Positions 55,809 through 64,000 of a stretch of DNA of 64,000 nucleotides are shown here, in pieces. The first letter of the stretch is position 1; each line of letters opens with the position of its first letter. Location: the NCBI RefSeq assembly GCF_030643785.1, contig NZ_CP094378.1:1240001-1304000 (forward strand), in the 5' to 3' direction. Source of the stretch: Coxiella-like endosymbiont (GTDB taxonomy: Bacteria > Pseudomonadota > Gammaproteobacteria > Coxiellales > Coxiellaceae). A program made the position numbers and the translations under genes. The notes under the pieces are model-generated. The model worked only from the letters and a program-made list of their open reading frames with translations, did no database searches and was not told the DNA's origin.

Positions 55809-56105
55809 TTGAATTTCTGCTTCTTATATTTAAAACCATTGACACTCTTTCTTGATGATTGGCAATGGACTTTTCCGTTACTGCTATTCAATTGTTCTCA
55901 AAGACAATACCCGGTCAGTTCGTTCGTTGAACTTAATTTAAAACCTCTAACACTTCAGAATCTACAACATTGGCTCAGTGATAGTTTCTATCGATCGGTC
56001 GATGATGTGGAAGAATTAGCGATAATCTGCCAAGAGAAAACAGAAGGAAATCCTTTTTATTTTATTCAATTCGTATCCTCCAGGTGCTCTCACACGGCAC
56101 CCTAA
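55809..56105 (+). pseudogene. Fragment of a large AAA-ATPase signalling/regulatory protein
   Basis: Contains the Walker B region PLTLFLDDWQW, then LNLKPLTLQNLQHWLSDSFY, VEELAIICQEKTEGNPFYFI and QFV, the arrangement found in the AAA ATPase module of large Ser/Thr kinase, adenylate-cyclase or LuxR-type regulators (LDDLQWAD ... KTxGNPFF). No Walker A and no other domain survive nearby, so this is a fragment of a lost gene. Placement in one particular protein type is not possible. Confidence 0.6.
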
Positions 56106-56290
56106 GGAACTTGAAAAGGCGGCCGGTCGTCGTTTTCCCCCATTCTCCTAAGCTTTGGCCTCTCCAGTGGGCCCATCATCCTCGGCATCCTCGGCAATCA
56201 GGAACATTTAGAAGAAGGTACCCGCCTTAGGCGATATCGTGAATGTCACCTCCCGACGATTACAGTCCTTGACCGCCTAACAAAGTAGTA

Positions 56291-57382
56291 TTGTCTTCTT
56301 GCTTTGTGTATCATGCGGGCATGCAAGAAACGATACCAATTCCTGTTAAAACTATTGGGCCGATTAAAATTATTGGTTCTGAAGTAAATACCGAAGTTGA
56401 GGTTCGTCTCGCTACTTTCGAAACTCCTATGTGGCCTTCGACCAATCGCGGAGCCAGCGTTACCCGGAAATGTGCTGGCCTCCAATGCACGATATTTGAT
56501 GACCGGATGACTCGTTCTATTTTATTGGAGGGCGAGGACGCACATTCGGTAATGCTCGTACTGAATGAACTCAACAAGAACGAAGCGATCGCACAAGTTG
56601 TTTCCAGCACCAGTCGTTTTTGCCGCAATGTAAGCTGGCACACCCAAGTAGTAGGTAACCTTTTGTTCCTGCGTCTCGAAGCTACAACGGGCGACGCTTC
56701 TGGACATAATATGCTGACCAAAGCAGCGGATGCAGTGATTAATTGGCTCCTGGAAAACTACCCCAGCCTCAAATACGTCTCCATTTCGGGTAATATCTGC
56801 GTAGACAAGAAGGTATCTGCTATCAACGGCTTATTAGGTCGGGGCAAATACGTTATTGCTGATATGTTAATTCCCCGCGCTGTGTGTCAAGAGCGCTTGA
56901 AAACTACACCAGAAGCCTTGATTAATCTTCATATTAAAAAGAATTTAATGGGTTCAATCGTTTCAGGGGGTTTGCGCACTGCAAATGCGCATTTTGCTAA
57001 TTTGCTCTACGCTATTTACCTCGCGACGGGGCAAGACGTTGCTAATATCGTCGAAGGCTCTCAAGGGTTCACTCACGCTAAAGTGCGCAACGGCGACCTC
57101 TATTTTTCTGTTACGCTACCTAATATTATTGTGGGCACTGTGGGCAATGGAAAACATCACGATTTTGTTAAAAAACATTTACGCCTTTTAGGCTGTTTGG
57201 ATAATTCACAACCCGGTCAAAATGCTCGGCGATTGGCTATTATTGTTGCTGCTACCGTCTGGTGTGGAGAACTATCCTTACTTGCAGCACAAACGAATCC
57301 GGGCGAACTCATGCGCGCGCACGAAAAATTTGAGCGTAAGGCTAATCAACCTAGTAGAGATCACGCGCCAGCAAATTCTTGA
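56291..57382 (+). CDS. hmgA: Hydroxymethylglutaryl-CoA reductase
   Basis: Makes mevalonate from HMG-CoA, the committed step of the mevalonate route. Motifs: HAGMQETIPIPVKTIGPIKI, the catalytic Glu in ATFETPMWPSTNRGA, the substrate segment TGDASGHNM, the Lys in CVDKKVSAINGLLGRGK, and the NADPH loop GTVGNGKHHD. Starts at TTG 56291 or ATG 56321 are open. Upstream, EEGTRLRRYRECHLPTITVL (about 56210-56270) in another frame resembles the missing N-terminus; one added base in the A run at 56282-56284 would join them. mvaK1 starts 10 bases after the stop. Confidence 0.87.
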   Translation: MSSCFVYHAGMQETIPIPVKTIGPIKIIGSEVNTEVEVRLATFETPMWPSTNRGASVTRKCAGLQCTIFDDRMTRSILLEGEDAHSVMLVLNELNKNEAIAQVVSSTSRFCRNVSWHTQVVGNLLFLRLEATTGDASGHNMLTKAADAVINWLLENYPSLKYVSISGNICVDKKVSAINGLLGRGKYVIADMLIPRAVCQERLKTTPEALINLHIKKNLMGSIVSGGLRTANAHFANLLYAIYLATGQDVANIVEGSQGFTHAKVRNGDLYFSVTLPNIIVGTVGNGKHHDFVKKHLRLLGCLDNSQPGQNARRLAIIVAATVWCGELSLLAAQTNPGELMRAHEKFERKANQPSRDHAPANS

Positions 57383-57392
57383 GAACTGGGCG

Positions 57393-58412
57393 ATGAAAAA
57401 AGATTTCTTAAAAACACGGACGCCTGCCAAACTGATTTTATCAGGTGAGCACGCTGTAGTTTATGGCCACCCGGCACTAGCCGTAGCTATCAATCGACAT
57501 ACAGAAGCTACTGTTCGATGGACATTACCCTTACATTTTTCGTTCCATTTTATGGGTATTGACTTTAGGCGAGAAGTTACGCTCCAAACGCTCCGCAAAT
57601 TAAAAATAAAACTTAAAAATCAATACCAAAAATATTGCTTGGGCCACTTAAATATTCGAGAAGTTTTACAAAAACCTTTTGAACTTTCCCTTTTCACGTT
57701 TATCAATGTGCTAGATCGTTTAAAAAGCAAATTGCCGACAGGTATTGATATTGTCACCGACTCCAATATTCCCGTTGGTTGTGGAATGGGGTCTTCAGCC
57801 GCCAGCGTAGTAAGCTTAATTTACGCACTCACCCACTTTTTGGATATAAATCTCAATTTGGAAGATTATCTCAAATTAGGGGTAGAATCGGAAAGTTTGC
57901 AGCATGGTTACTCCAGCGGCTTGGATGTGCATACGGTTTATCATGGGGGATGTTTGCGTTATGAAAAAGGGCAGTTTGAAAAACGCCCTATTCCAGACTT
58001 TCCAATGCAATTAGTACAAACAGGACAACCGCAGAGTAGTAGTGGGGAATGCATCTCACAAGCATCATCTTATTTCAAAAAGAGTCCTATTGGGGATGAT
58101 TTTTCATCGGTCACCAACGAACTTGATCAAGCACTACAAAATCATAACTTTAATAACGTAAAAAAGTGCATTCGACAAAACCACCGATTGCTAAGAAATA
58201 TTGGTGTAGTTCCCGATAAAATAGATCGTTTTATTGTGGATGTAGAAAAATTGGGTGGTGCTGCGAAAATCTGCGGCGCGGGGAGTGTGCAAGGAGATAA
58301 TGGCGGTGCTATTTTGATTGTTTCTGATAACCCGATCAATAACCTCGCAAAGCAGTACGGCTATTCTATTATGCCTATCCAGACTGATAATCAAGGAACT
58401 CGCATTGTATAG
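57393..58412 (+). CDS. mvaK1: Mevalonate kinase
   Basis: GHMP kinase phosphorylating mevalonate. ATG 57393 (MKKDFLKTRTPAKLILSGEH) is the family start; the frame is open further upstream only because it overlaps hmgA. AKLILSGEHAVVYGHPALA, the ATP loop VGCGMGSSAASVVS near residue 130 and the C-terminal GAGSVQGDNGGAILI are present. 339 residues, intact. The TTG of the next gene overlaps its stop region. Confidence 0.88.
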   Translation: MKKDFLKTRTPAKLILSGEHAVVYGHPALAVAINRHTEATVRWTLPLHFSFHFMGIDFRREVTLQTLRKLKIKLKNQYQKYCLGHLNIREVLQKPFELSLFTFINVLDRLKSKLPTGIDIVTDSNIPVGCGMGSSAASVVSLIYALTHFLDINLNLEDYLKLGVESESLQHGYSSGLDVHTVYHGGCLRYEKGQFEKRPIPDFPMQLVQTGQPQSSSGECISQASSYFKKSPIGDDFSSVTNELDQALQNHNFNNVKKCIRQNHRLLRNIGVVPDKIDRFIVDVEKLGGAAKICGAGSVQGDNGGAILIVSDNPINNLAKQYGYSIMPIQTDNQGTRIV

Positions 58413-59344
58413 AGCGAAAGCCCCTGGCAGTTTAATGCTGCTCGGCGAATATTCTGTGTTACAGGGTAAAACAGCGCTAGTGGCTGCTATCGATAAATTT
58501 ATTTCTATAACCCTTAAGCCCCGTAGTGACGACCGGATTTTTATCGATTCCACATTGGGTACACTAACCCTTGACCGTCATCAAATTACGTTACAAGCGC
58601 CTTTTGAATTTGTATTGGCCACCTTAGCTCTCAAAAACCCACCTTCCGGCTGTAATATTAAAATTGACTCTGATTTGCCCGCTTCCTTTGGATTAGGAAG
58701 TTCGGCGGCAGTAACTGTAGCATTATTAATAGCGTTGAATCGTTGGCTCGAAAAATTATTAACTAAGTCAAAGCTGTGGCAAGAAGCTTTGCAAGTGATT
58801 CATCAAGTGCAAAAAAAGGGTCTGGCGCTGATTGTGCAGCCAGTATTTTCGGGGGCTAATTGCTTTTAGCAACCCACCATTTTCAGTCACCTCCTTGAAA
58901 AAGGCCCCTCCTTTAGTGGCAGTTTATTCGGGGAGCAAACTTACCACAGCTCAAGCAATCGATATCGTTAATAGCCGTCGTCAAAAACAACTCACGAATT
59001 ACCAAATAATAGATGAACAAATGAATGAGCTCTCAAAAAAAGGAATCACAGCCATCAATATTAAAGATTGGATTTCCCTAGGCAATCTTTTTAATTCGGG
59101 TCAAGAGCTTATGAAAGCTATTGGAGTCAGTAATGGACACTTAGAGAATTTGGTTCAGGGCTTGCGAGAACAACCCCATATTTTAGGCGCTAAAATATCA
59201 GGCTCAGGTCTGGGCGACTGTGTGATTGGCGTGGGGAAACTCCCACCCAATTTTTTCCCACGCAATGAAGAAGAAAAAAGACTTGGAGTTAAGCAACCTT
59301 TCCTTATCATTACTTCTGAAGGAGCAAGTTTTGGTGAAACGTAA
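58405..59344 (+). pseudogene. mvaK2: Phosphomevalonate kinase, two frameshifts
   Basis: Second GHMP kinase of the pathway. TTG 58405 (LYRAKAPGSLMLLGEYSVLQ) has AAGGAA 8 bases upstream and overlaps the mvaK1 end. The ATP loop SFGLGSSAAVTVAL is in the first frame. The frame breaks at A7 (58811-58817) and again at G5 (58851-58855). Adding one base at each gives KK-GSGADCAASIFGG-LIAFSNPPFS, the normal family sequence, and the rest (SGSGLGDCVIGVG) follows to 59344. About 313 residues if repaired. Confidence 0.85.
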
Positions 59345-60322
59345 TGATATTTTACGAAAATTACTTACTCCACAAAATAAAATACCCGTTAAATCTTTTG
59401 GACAAGCTTTTGCGCCCTCGAATATTGCTTTATGCAAATATTGGGGTAAGCGTAATTTAGAGCTCAACTTACCCTTCACCTCAAGCTTATCAATATCACT
59501 CAATAATAAAGGGGTCCACGCTAAAATTTCTTCCTCACCAAATCTGCATCATGAATTAATTATTAATAACGATTTATTAAATTTAGAAAGTGTCTATGCC
59601 AAACCTTTACTCGCTTTTTTAGAGGAGTTTACTTTTCTCGATGTAAAAGCTTTTCGCTTGCAACTCAATTTTAATATTCCTATTGCCGCTGGCCTTGCTT
59701 CATCCGCCTGTGGTTATGCGGCTATCATAAAGGCAATGAATGATTTCTTTGGTTGGCAATTAGACGGAAAGACTTTATCAATTCTCGCTCGGTTAGGAAG
59801 CGGAAGTGCGTGTCGCTCAATTTTTGAAGGATTTGTGCAATGGCAATGCGGAACTGATCCTGCTGGAATGGATAGTTATGCAGAGCCGCTTAATGAAAAT
59901 TGGCCCGAACTGTGCATTGGACTTCACATTGTAAGTTCTCAAAAAAAGCTACCAGCTCGCGCGAAGGAATGAAACGCACTGTAGCTACCTCCGCGCTTTA
60001 TACCGCATGGCCTCAAAAAGTGAATGAGGATCTTATCTCCCTAAAAAAAGCGATCGCTCAAAAAGACTTCTCCCTCTTAGGACGAGCCGCCGAATCTAAT
60101 GCATTAACAATGCATGCAACGATGCTCGCTGCATGGCCGCCCCTAATGTATTCTTCTCTTGAAACGATTCAACTTTTAAAAAAAATATGGATGCTTCGAG
60201 AAAAGGGATTAGAAATTTATTTTACACAAGATGCGGGACCGAATATTAAGTCATTATTTTTAGCACAAGATAAGGAAAAATTAATTCACCACTTTCATGA
60301 TTTTGAAATAATTTCACCTTTT
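59334..60322 (+). pseudogene. mvaD: Diphosphomevalonate decarboxylase, single frameshift, read into idi
   Basis: Decarboxylates diphosphomevalonate to isopentenyl diphosphate. GTG 59334 has GGAG about 9 bases upstream and overlaps mvaK2 by 11. Motifs: APSNIALCKYWGKRN, PFTSSLSISLN, the ATP loop AAGLASSACGYAAI, LARLGSGSACRSIFEGFVQW, then after the break SREGMKRTVATSALY and FTQDAGPNIKSLF (catalytic Asp). The shift is in A7 (59941-59947); one added A gives SSQKK-ATSSREGM. There is no stop before idi: the frame continues through SPFKDAIVQKVIL into the isomerase. Confidence 0.88.
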
Positions 60323-60873
60323 AAAGACGCTATTGTTCAAAAAGTGATACTCGTTGACGAAAAAGATCAACCGCTAGGAAACGAGGAAAAAATAAAAGCC
60401 CATCGTGAAGGAAAATTGCATCGCGCTTTTTCAGTTTTTGTTTTTTCGTGGCGAAACAACGAATGGCAATTACTACTTCAACAACGTCATCCTGAAAAAT
60501 ATCATAGTGGTGGCTTATGGACAAATACTTGTTGCAGCCATCCACGACCGGGAGAAAATATTATTGAGGCCGGCGAGAGACGACTTTTCGAAGAAATGGG
60601 ATTAAAAATGCTGTTAAAAAAATCAGGAGAATTTCGTTACACAGCTGAGGTGGGTAATAATTTAATTGAAAATGAATATGATCATGTGCTAGTAGGATTC
60701 TTAACTAATGAAAAAATTTATTTTAACAAAAATGAAATCAGCGCTATTCGTTGGATTAATATTCCTGCTTTAAAAGAAGAATTTAAAAAAATCCTCAAAA
60801 TTTTACACCTTGGCTTGAACCTGCATTAAAAATTTCTTTAAAAGGGATACCAAGCTTTTCAAACAAAGAATAA
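60323..60873 (+). pseudogene. idi: Isopentenyl-diphosphate delta-isomerase type I, in frame after mvaD, 3' frameshift
   Basis: Nudix-type isomerase of isopentenyl and dimethylallyl diphosphate. VILVDEKDQPLGNEEKIKAH, FSVFVFSWRNNEWQLLLQQR, the metal/Cys site GGLWTNTCCSHPRPGE (catalytic Cys), AGERRLFEEMGLK (Nudix box) and NEYDHVLVGF (catalytic Glu region) are visible. It has no ATG of its own. The frame stops at 60829, but one added A in A7 (60785-60791) extends it as FKK-NPQNFTPWLEPALKISL to a stop at 60873, the normal C-terminus. Confidence 0.85.
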
Positions 60874-60919
60874 ATTTTCGCTTTTAAGTTCTTCTTTTCA
60901 AGAAGAACATGGTTTAAGA

Positions 60920-61741
60920 TTAAATTAACCAGATCCACAAAGACCCTAAGAGAAAAATAGGAAGTGCAGCAAGAATACTATCAATACGATCAAGAATGCC
61001 GCCATGACCAGGAAGTAATTGACCTGTATCTTTCACTCCCGCTTGTCGTTTCAGCATACTTTCAAACAAATCACCTATAATCGCAAAAATAGCCGTAATT
61101 AGGGCTAAGAGACTTATTAATATCAATCGAAAAAGAGGTTGACGGAAAGCAAGAGAGATAATAACTGCGATCGCTAACGTTAAAACAATACCGCCAACCA
61201 ATCCTTCCCATGTTTTATTGGGACTGACACGCGCAATTAGCGTTCGCTTTCCCCACCATCGACCTGCTAAGTAAGCTCCTATATCCATAGCCCAAATCAA
61301 TACTAAACCAAATACCAACCACCCCGGCCCACCCATATTTTCACGCAACGCCACTCCGACTACCCAACAGGAAGTTAACACAAAGAAGCTTACAACAATT
61401 TTTATTATGTTATATTGAAAGCCAATAGGAAGGAAACCCTTTGCGTAACAAAGAACGGCCGCTGCGGCCCATAACCAAATAATAAAGGAAATAATTAACA
61501 CCCAAAAGATAGGGAGATAGTAAGTCCCTATCAGAGCCAATAGGATCGCAATCACATAGAGAGCACGAAAATAATAATTTTTTATTCCTGCTAAAGGGGA
61601 CCATTCCCAGGCCGCCCAGAGCATTACAGCACCAATTAAAAAGCTAAACCAAGGCATGGGCAAATACCGAATTGATAAGAGTAAAAGAGAAACTAAGACC
61701 AACAACGTGAGTACACGATGCTTAAACATACTGCTCTTCAA
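60920..61741 (-). CDS. cdsA: Phosphatidate cytidylyltransferase
   Basis: Makes CDP-diacylglycerol in the inner membrane. Eight or so hydrophobic segments and the C-terminal family signature SMLKRQAGVKDTGQLLPGHG with GGILDRIDS. 273 residues; a start at ATG 61729 is also possible. Intact, overlapping uppS by 20 bases. Confidence 0.93.
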   Translation of the reverse strand: MKSSMFKHRVLTLLVLVSLLLLSIRYLPMPWFSFLIGAVMLWAAWEWSPLAGIKNYYFRALYVIAILLALIGTYYLPIFWVLIISFIIWLWAAAAVLCYAKGFLPIGFQYNIIKIVVSFFVLTSCWVVGVALRENMGGPGWLVFGLVLIWAMDIGAYLAGRWWGKRTLIARVSPNKTWEGLVGGIVLTLAIAVIISLAFRQPLFRLILISLLALITAIFAIIGDLFESMLKRQAGVKDTGQLLPGHGGILDRIDSILAALPIFLLGSLWIWLI

Positions 61742-62456
61742 CCTGTTCTGGCGTTAGCCCAAAACGACGTTGACGCGTTTGATAAAACGCCAAGGCTTGC
61801 TCAAAAGTATTAGAATTAAAATCAGGCCAATACGTAGGCGTGAAATAAATTTCCGTATAAGCGGCTTGCCATAACATAAAATTACTTAAACGCTGTTCAC
61901 CACTGGTGCGGATTAATAAATCAGGTTCTGGCAAATCGCTTAAACATACATATTCTTGAAATAATTTAGCTGTGATTGATTCAGGATTTATTTTTCCATT
62001 CTGAATCTTCTTACCTAACCGTTGAGTTGCCTGTACAATATCCCAATGACCGCTGTAGTTTAAGGCAATAATTAATTTTAAACCTCTATTATTTTTGGTG
62101 AGTTCCTGAGAGGCATAGATTTGTGCCAATAATTTTCTATCAAATTCTTGATGATCCCCAATAATTCGGAGACAAATGTTGTTTTTGTTGAGCTCGTCTG
62201 TATTGCGCTCCAAAGAATCTAAAAATAAAGACATTAAAAAATTAACTTCCGGCTGAGGACGAGCTCGATTTTCTAAACTAAAAGCAAAAAGTGTTAAAAC
62301 TTCAATCCCCTTATTGCTGGCATACTCAATCACCTGCGGGATAGTTTTAGCGCCTGCTCGATGGCCTGCTATCCTTGACAACCCGCGGCGCTTGGCCCAC
62401 CGACCATTACCATCCATTACAATTGAAACATGCCGAGGCAAAGAATTTGAACTCAT
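61722..62456 (-). CDS. uppS: Undecaprenyl diphosphate synthase
   Basis: Builds the C55 carrier lipid for peptidoglycan from farnesyl and isopentenyl diphosphate, and so uses the product of the mevalonate genes next door. Active-site MDGNGRWAKRRGLSRIAGH at residues 14-32, SLENRARP, LNYSGHWDI and LLIRTSGEQRLSNFMLWQ. 244 residues, intact. Confidence 0.95.
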   Translation of the reverse strand: MSSNSLPRHVSIVMDGNGRWAKRRGLSRIAGHRAGAKTIPQVIEYASNKGIEVLTLFAFSLENRARPQPEVNFLMSLFLDSLERNTDELNKNNICLRIIGDHQEFDRKLLAQIYASQELTKNNRGLKLIIALNYSGHWDIVQATQRLGKKIQNGKINPESITAKLFQEYVCLSDLPEPDLLIRTSGEQRLSNFMLWQAAYTEIYFTPTYWPDFNSNTFEQALAFYQTRQRRFGLTPEQVEEQYV

Positions 62457-62525
62457 TTCAAAAACCTTTTTCTACTTAAAGATATTTCCATCTCCCCCAA
62501 GTCGTCCTGAAATGAGTCCTCATTA

Positions 62526-63083
62526 TCACACAGCCATTAAATCTGCTTCCTTCTGAGAGGCAATTTTCTCTACTTCTGAAATTTGTTCATCGGTGAGTTT
62601 TTGAATGTTGGTTTGCGCTTGTCGTTCCTCATCTTCGCTGATTTCTTTTTCTTTTAACAATTCCTTTAAGTCATTGTTAGCTTCCCGACGAATATTTCGT
62701 ATTGCCACTCGCACTTTTTCGGCCTCATCACGCACCACACGAGAAAGCTCCCGGCGACGTTCCTCTGTTAAAGGAGGCAAAGGAACACGGATTACCATTC
62801 CCGCAGTGGAGGGATTTAAGCCCAAATCGGCGGTTTGGATAGCTTTTTCAATTGGGCCTACTATGCTTTTTTCCCAAGTAGTAACTGTAAGCATTCGAGG
62901 ATTTTCAATAGCAATTGTTGCTACTTGATTAAGAGGTGTGTCGACATTGTAATAACTTACTTTAACATGTTCCAACAAACTCGGATGTGCACGTCCAGCC
63001 CTTAATTTCGCCAACTCAGTTTTTAAAACTGTTACACTTTTTTCCATTCGCGCTTTTGCGTCGTTGATAATGTCATTAATCAT
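62526..63083 (-). CDS. frr: Ribosome recycling factor
   Basis: Splits the post-termination ribosome together with EF-G. 185 residues, the canonical length, with [52 protein letters not shown] and [17 protein letters not shown]. Intact; lies between pyrH and uppS. Confidence 0.96.
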   Translation of the reverse strand: MINDIINDAKARMEKSVTVLKTELAKLRAGRAHPSLLEHVKVSYYNVDTPLNQVATIAIENPRMLTVTTWEKSIVGPIEKAIQTADLGLNPSTAGMVIRVPLPPLTEERRRELSRVVRDEAEKVRVAIRNIRREANNDLKELLKEKEISEDEERQAQTNIQKLTDEQISEVEKIASQKEADLMAV

Positions 63084-63172
63084 ATATAACCTTCAGCCTA
63101 CTCTCTCCCGCAAGCGGAAGAAATTTTGATTTTCTTTTCTCCACTAGAGAGTGGGGCGAAATTGGATCTCAC

Positions 63173-63900
63173 TTAACCTCGATCCACTAAAGTTCCTTCT
63201 GCTGTATCCATAATAACCCGAAGCATGGTTCCTGGTTTATTAATATTAAAGACCCGAAGCGACATATTGTGATCTCGACATTGGCAAAACGCGGCGAGGT
63301 CCATGACTGCTAATTCTTTTTCTAAAACTTCTTGATAAGTTAAATATTTATAAAGTTTCGCTTTCGGATTCTTTGCTGGGTCTTCTGAATAAACCCCATC
63401 CACCTTAGTGGCTTTTAAAACCACATCGGCGCCAATTTCAATTCCCCGCAAACTCGCTGCAGAATCGGTAGTCACCAGAGGGTTTCCGGTACCAGCAGCA
63501 AAGATCACTACGCGACCTTTCTGTAAATGATGGATCGCTTTGCGCTGATGAAAAGCATCGGCCACGCCGGTCATGGGGATAGCAGATAAAATCCGGACCG
63601 GTAAATTGGATCGCTCAAAAGCATCCCGCAAAGCCAACGCGTTCATCAACGTGGCTAACATTCCCATATAATCGCCCGTTATACGATTGATGCCCACCTT
63701 TTGCAAGGAGGCCCCCGGAAGAAATTACCTCCACCGATAACAATGGCCACTTGCACCCCAAGTTGATAAACTTGAGTGATGTCTTTTGCCATACGATCCA
63801 AAACTTCAGGATCGATGGCATAGGTTTCTTTTCCCATAAGCGCCTCACCACTCATCTTTAAGAGTACTCTTCGATAAAGCGGTTTTAGCCCATTCGTCAT
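63173..63900 (-). pseudogene. pyrH: Uridylate kinase, single frameshift
   Basis: Hexameric UMP kinase, essential in bacteria studied. ATG 63900 overlaps the tsf stop (TAATG). First frame: [29 protein letters not shown]. Second frame (from 63706): [38 protein letters not shown] and [18 protein letters not shown]. The break is in five C on the plus strand (63712-63716); one added base gives [14 protein letters not shown]. About 242 residues when joined, the normal length, and otherwise undamaged. Confidence 0.92.
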
Positions 63901-64000
63901 TAACGATTTCCTTCTACTTGTGCCATTACCTCATCAGCGAAACTCTGTGAATCTTTCTCGATACCTTCGCCCACTTCAAAACGCACAAATGCCGACACTG
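63900..64000 (-). CDS. tsf: Elongation factor Ts, C-terminal end (cut by window edge)
   Basis: The last 32 or so residues of EF-Ts: [20 protein letters not shown] followed by [11 protein letters not shown] and the stop. The [10 protein letters not shown] motif is diagnostic. The stop overlaps the pyrH start by one base, the usual tsf-pyrH arrangement. Confidence 0.92.
   Translation of the reverse strand, partial: VSAFVRFEVGEGIEKDSQSFADEVMAQVEGNR

Overview
The window looks like a chromosome segment of a genome-reduced gammaproteobacterium of the Coxiella lineage, most likely a tick-associated Coxiella-like endosymbiont. This is an inference. It rests on gammaproteobacterial gene orders (lapA-lapB-pyrF; cmk-rpsA; gyrA-serC-aroA; plsX-fabH-fabD-fabG-acpP-fabF-mltG-tmk-holB-tatD; tsf-pyrH-frr-uppS-cdsA), on a mevalonate isoprenoid pathway (rare in gammaproteobacteria but known from Coxiella), on low GC, and on the many decayed genes. 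No phage, integrase, IS element, CRISPR array or rRNA was seen.

Layout. 1-9.5 kb (minus strand): pyrF (cut by the window edge), lapB, lapA, rpsA, cmk, aroA, serC, gyrA. 9.7-16.2 kb: an amidohydrolase (plus), a dead HMG-CoA lyase, a dead DedA gene, uvrB, an aspartate aminotransferase with a frameshift, and tRNA-Asn. 16.2-29.2 kb: a gene graveyard with almost no intact frame. In it I can still recognise remains of a phospholipase D, a HAD phosphatase, an ABC-F ATPase, a glyoxalase-fold protein, a GNAT acetyltransferase, a class V (archaeal-type) fructose-bisphosphatase, a succinylglutamate desuccinylase/aspartoacylase, an MFS transporter and a TrpR-like repressor. 29.3-35.6 kb: recJ, a GNAT acetyltransferase, a POT peptide transporter, a dead glutamine synthetase and tatD. 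35.6-44.3 kb: the holB/tmk/mltG/fatty-acid-synthesis/plsX/rpmF cluster. 44.4-47.8 kb: a second graveyard (DNA polymerase X, phospholipase A, PPP-type phosphatase). 47.9-51.4 kb: divergent rluC and rne. 52.2-55.1 kb: an arginine-type ABC transporter. 56.2-60.9 kb: HMG-CoA reductase, mevalonate kinase, phosphomevalonate kinase, and diphosphomevalonate decarboxylase read straight into isopentenyl-diphosphate isomerase. 60.9-64 kb: cdsA, uppS, frr, pyrH and the end of tsf.

How it fits together. The living genes cover lipid and envelope synthesis, isoprenoid precursors feeding UppS, translation, DNA repair and nucleotide synthesis. The dead genes are mostly peripheral metabolism, transport and regulation. 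Loss of HMG-CoA lyase beside a kept mevalonate pathway is metabolically coherent.

The most striking pattern is that about a dozen otherwise well-conserved genes, several of them normally essential (pyrH, fabD, fabF, rne, serC, mvaD), are each broken by what reads as one missing base in a homopolymer run of 5-7. The same window holds at least fourteen recent two-copy tandem duplications of 9-19 bp. Either the assembly has homopolymer errors, or the organism has strong replication slippage, possibly with transcriptional rescue. The data here cannot decide, so those genes are entered as pseudogenes with the shift position stated.
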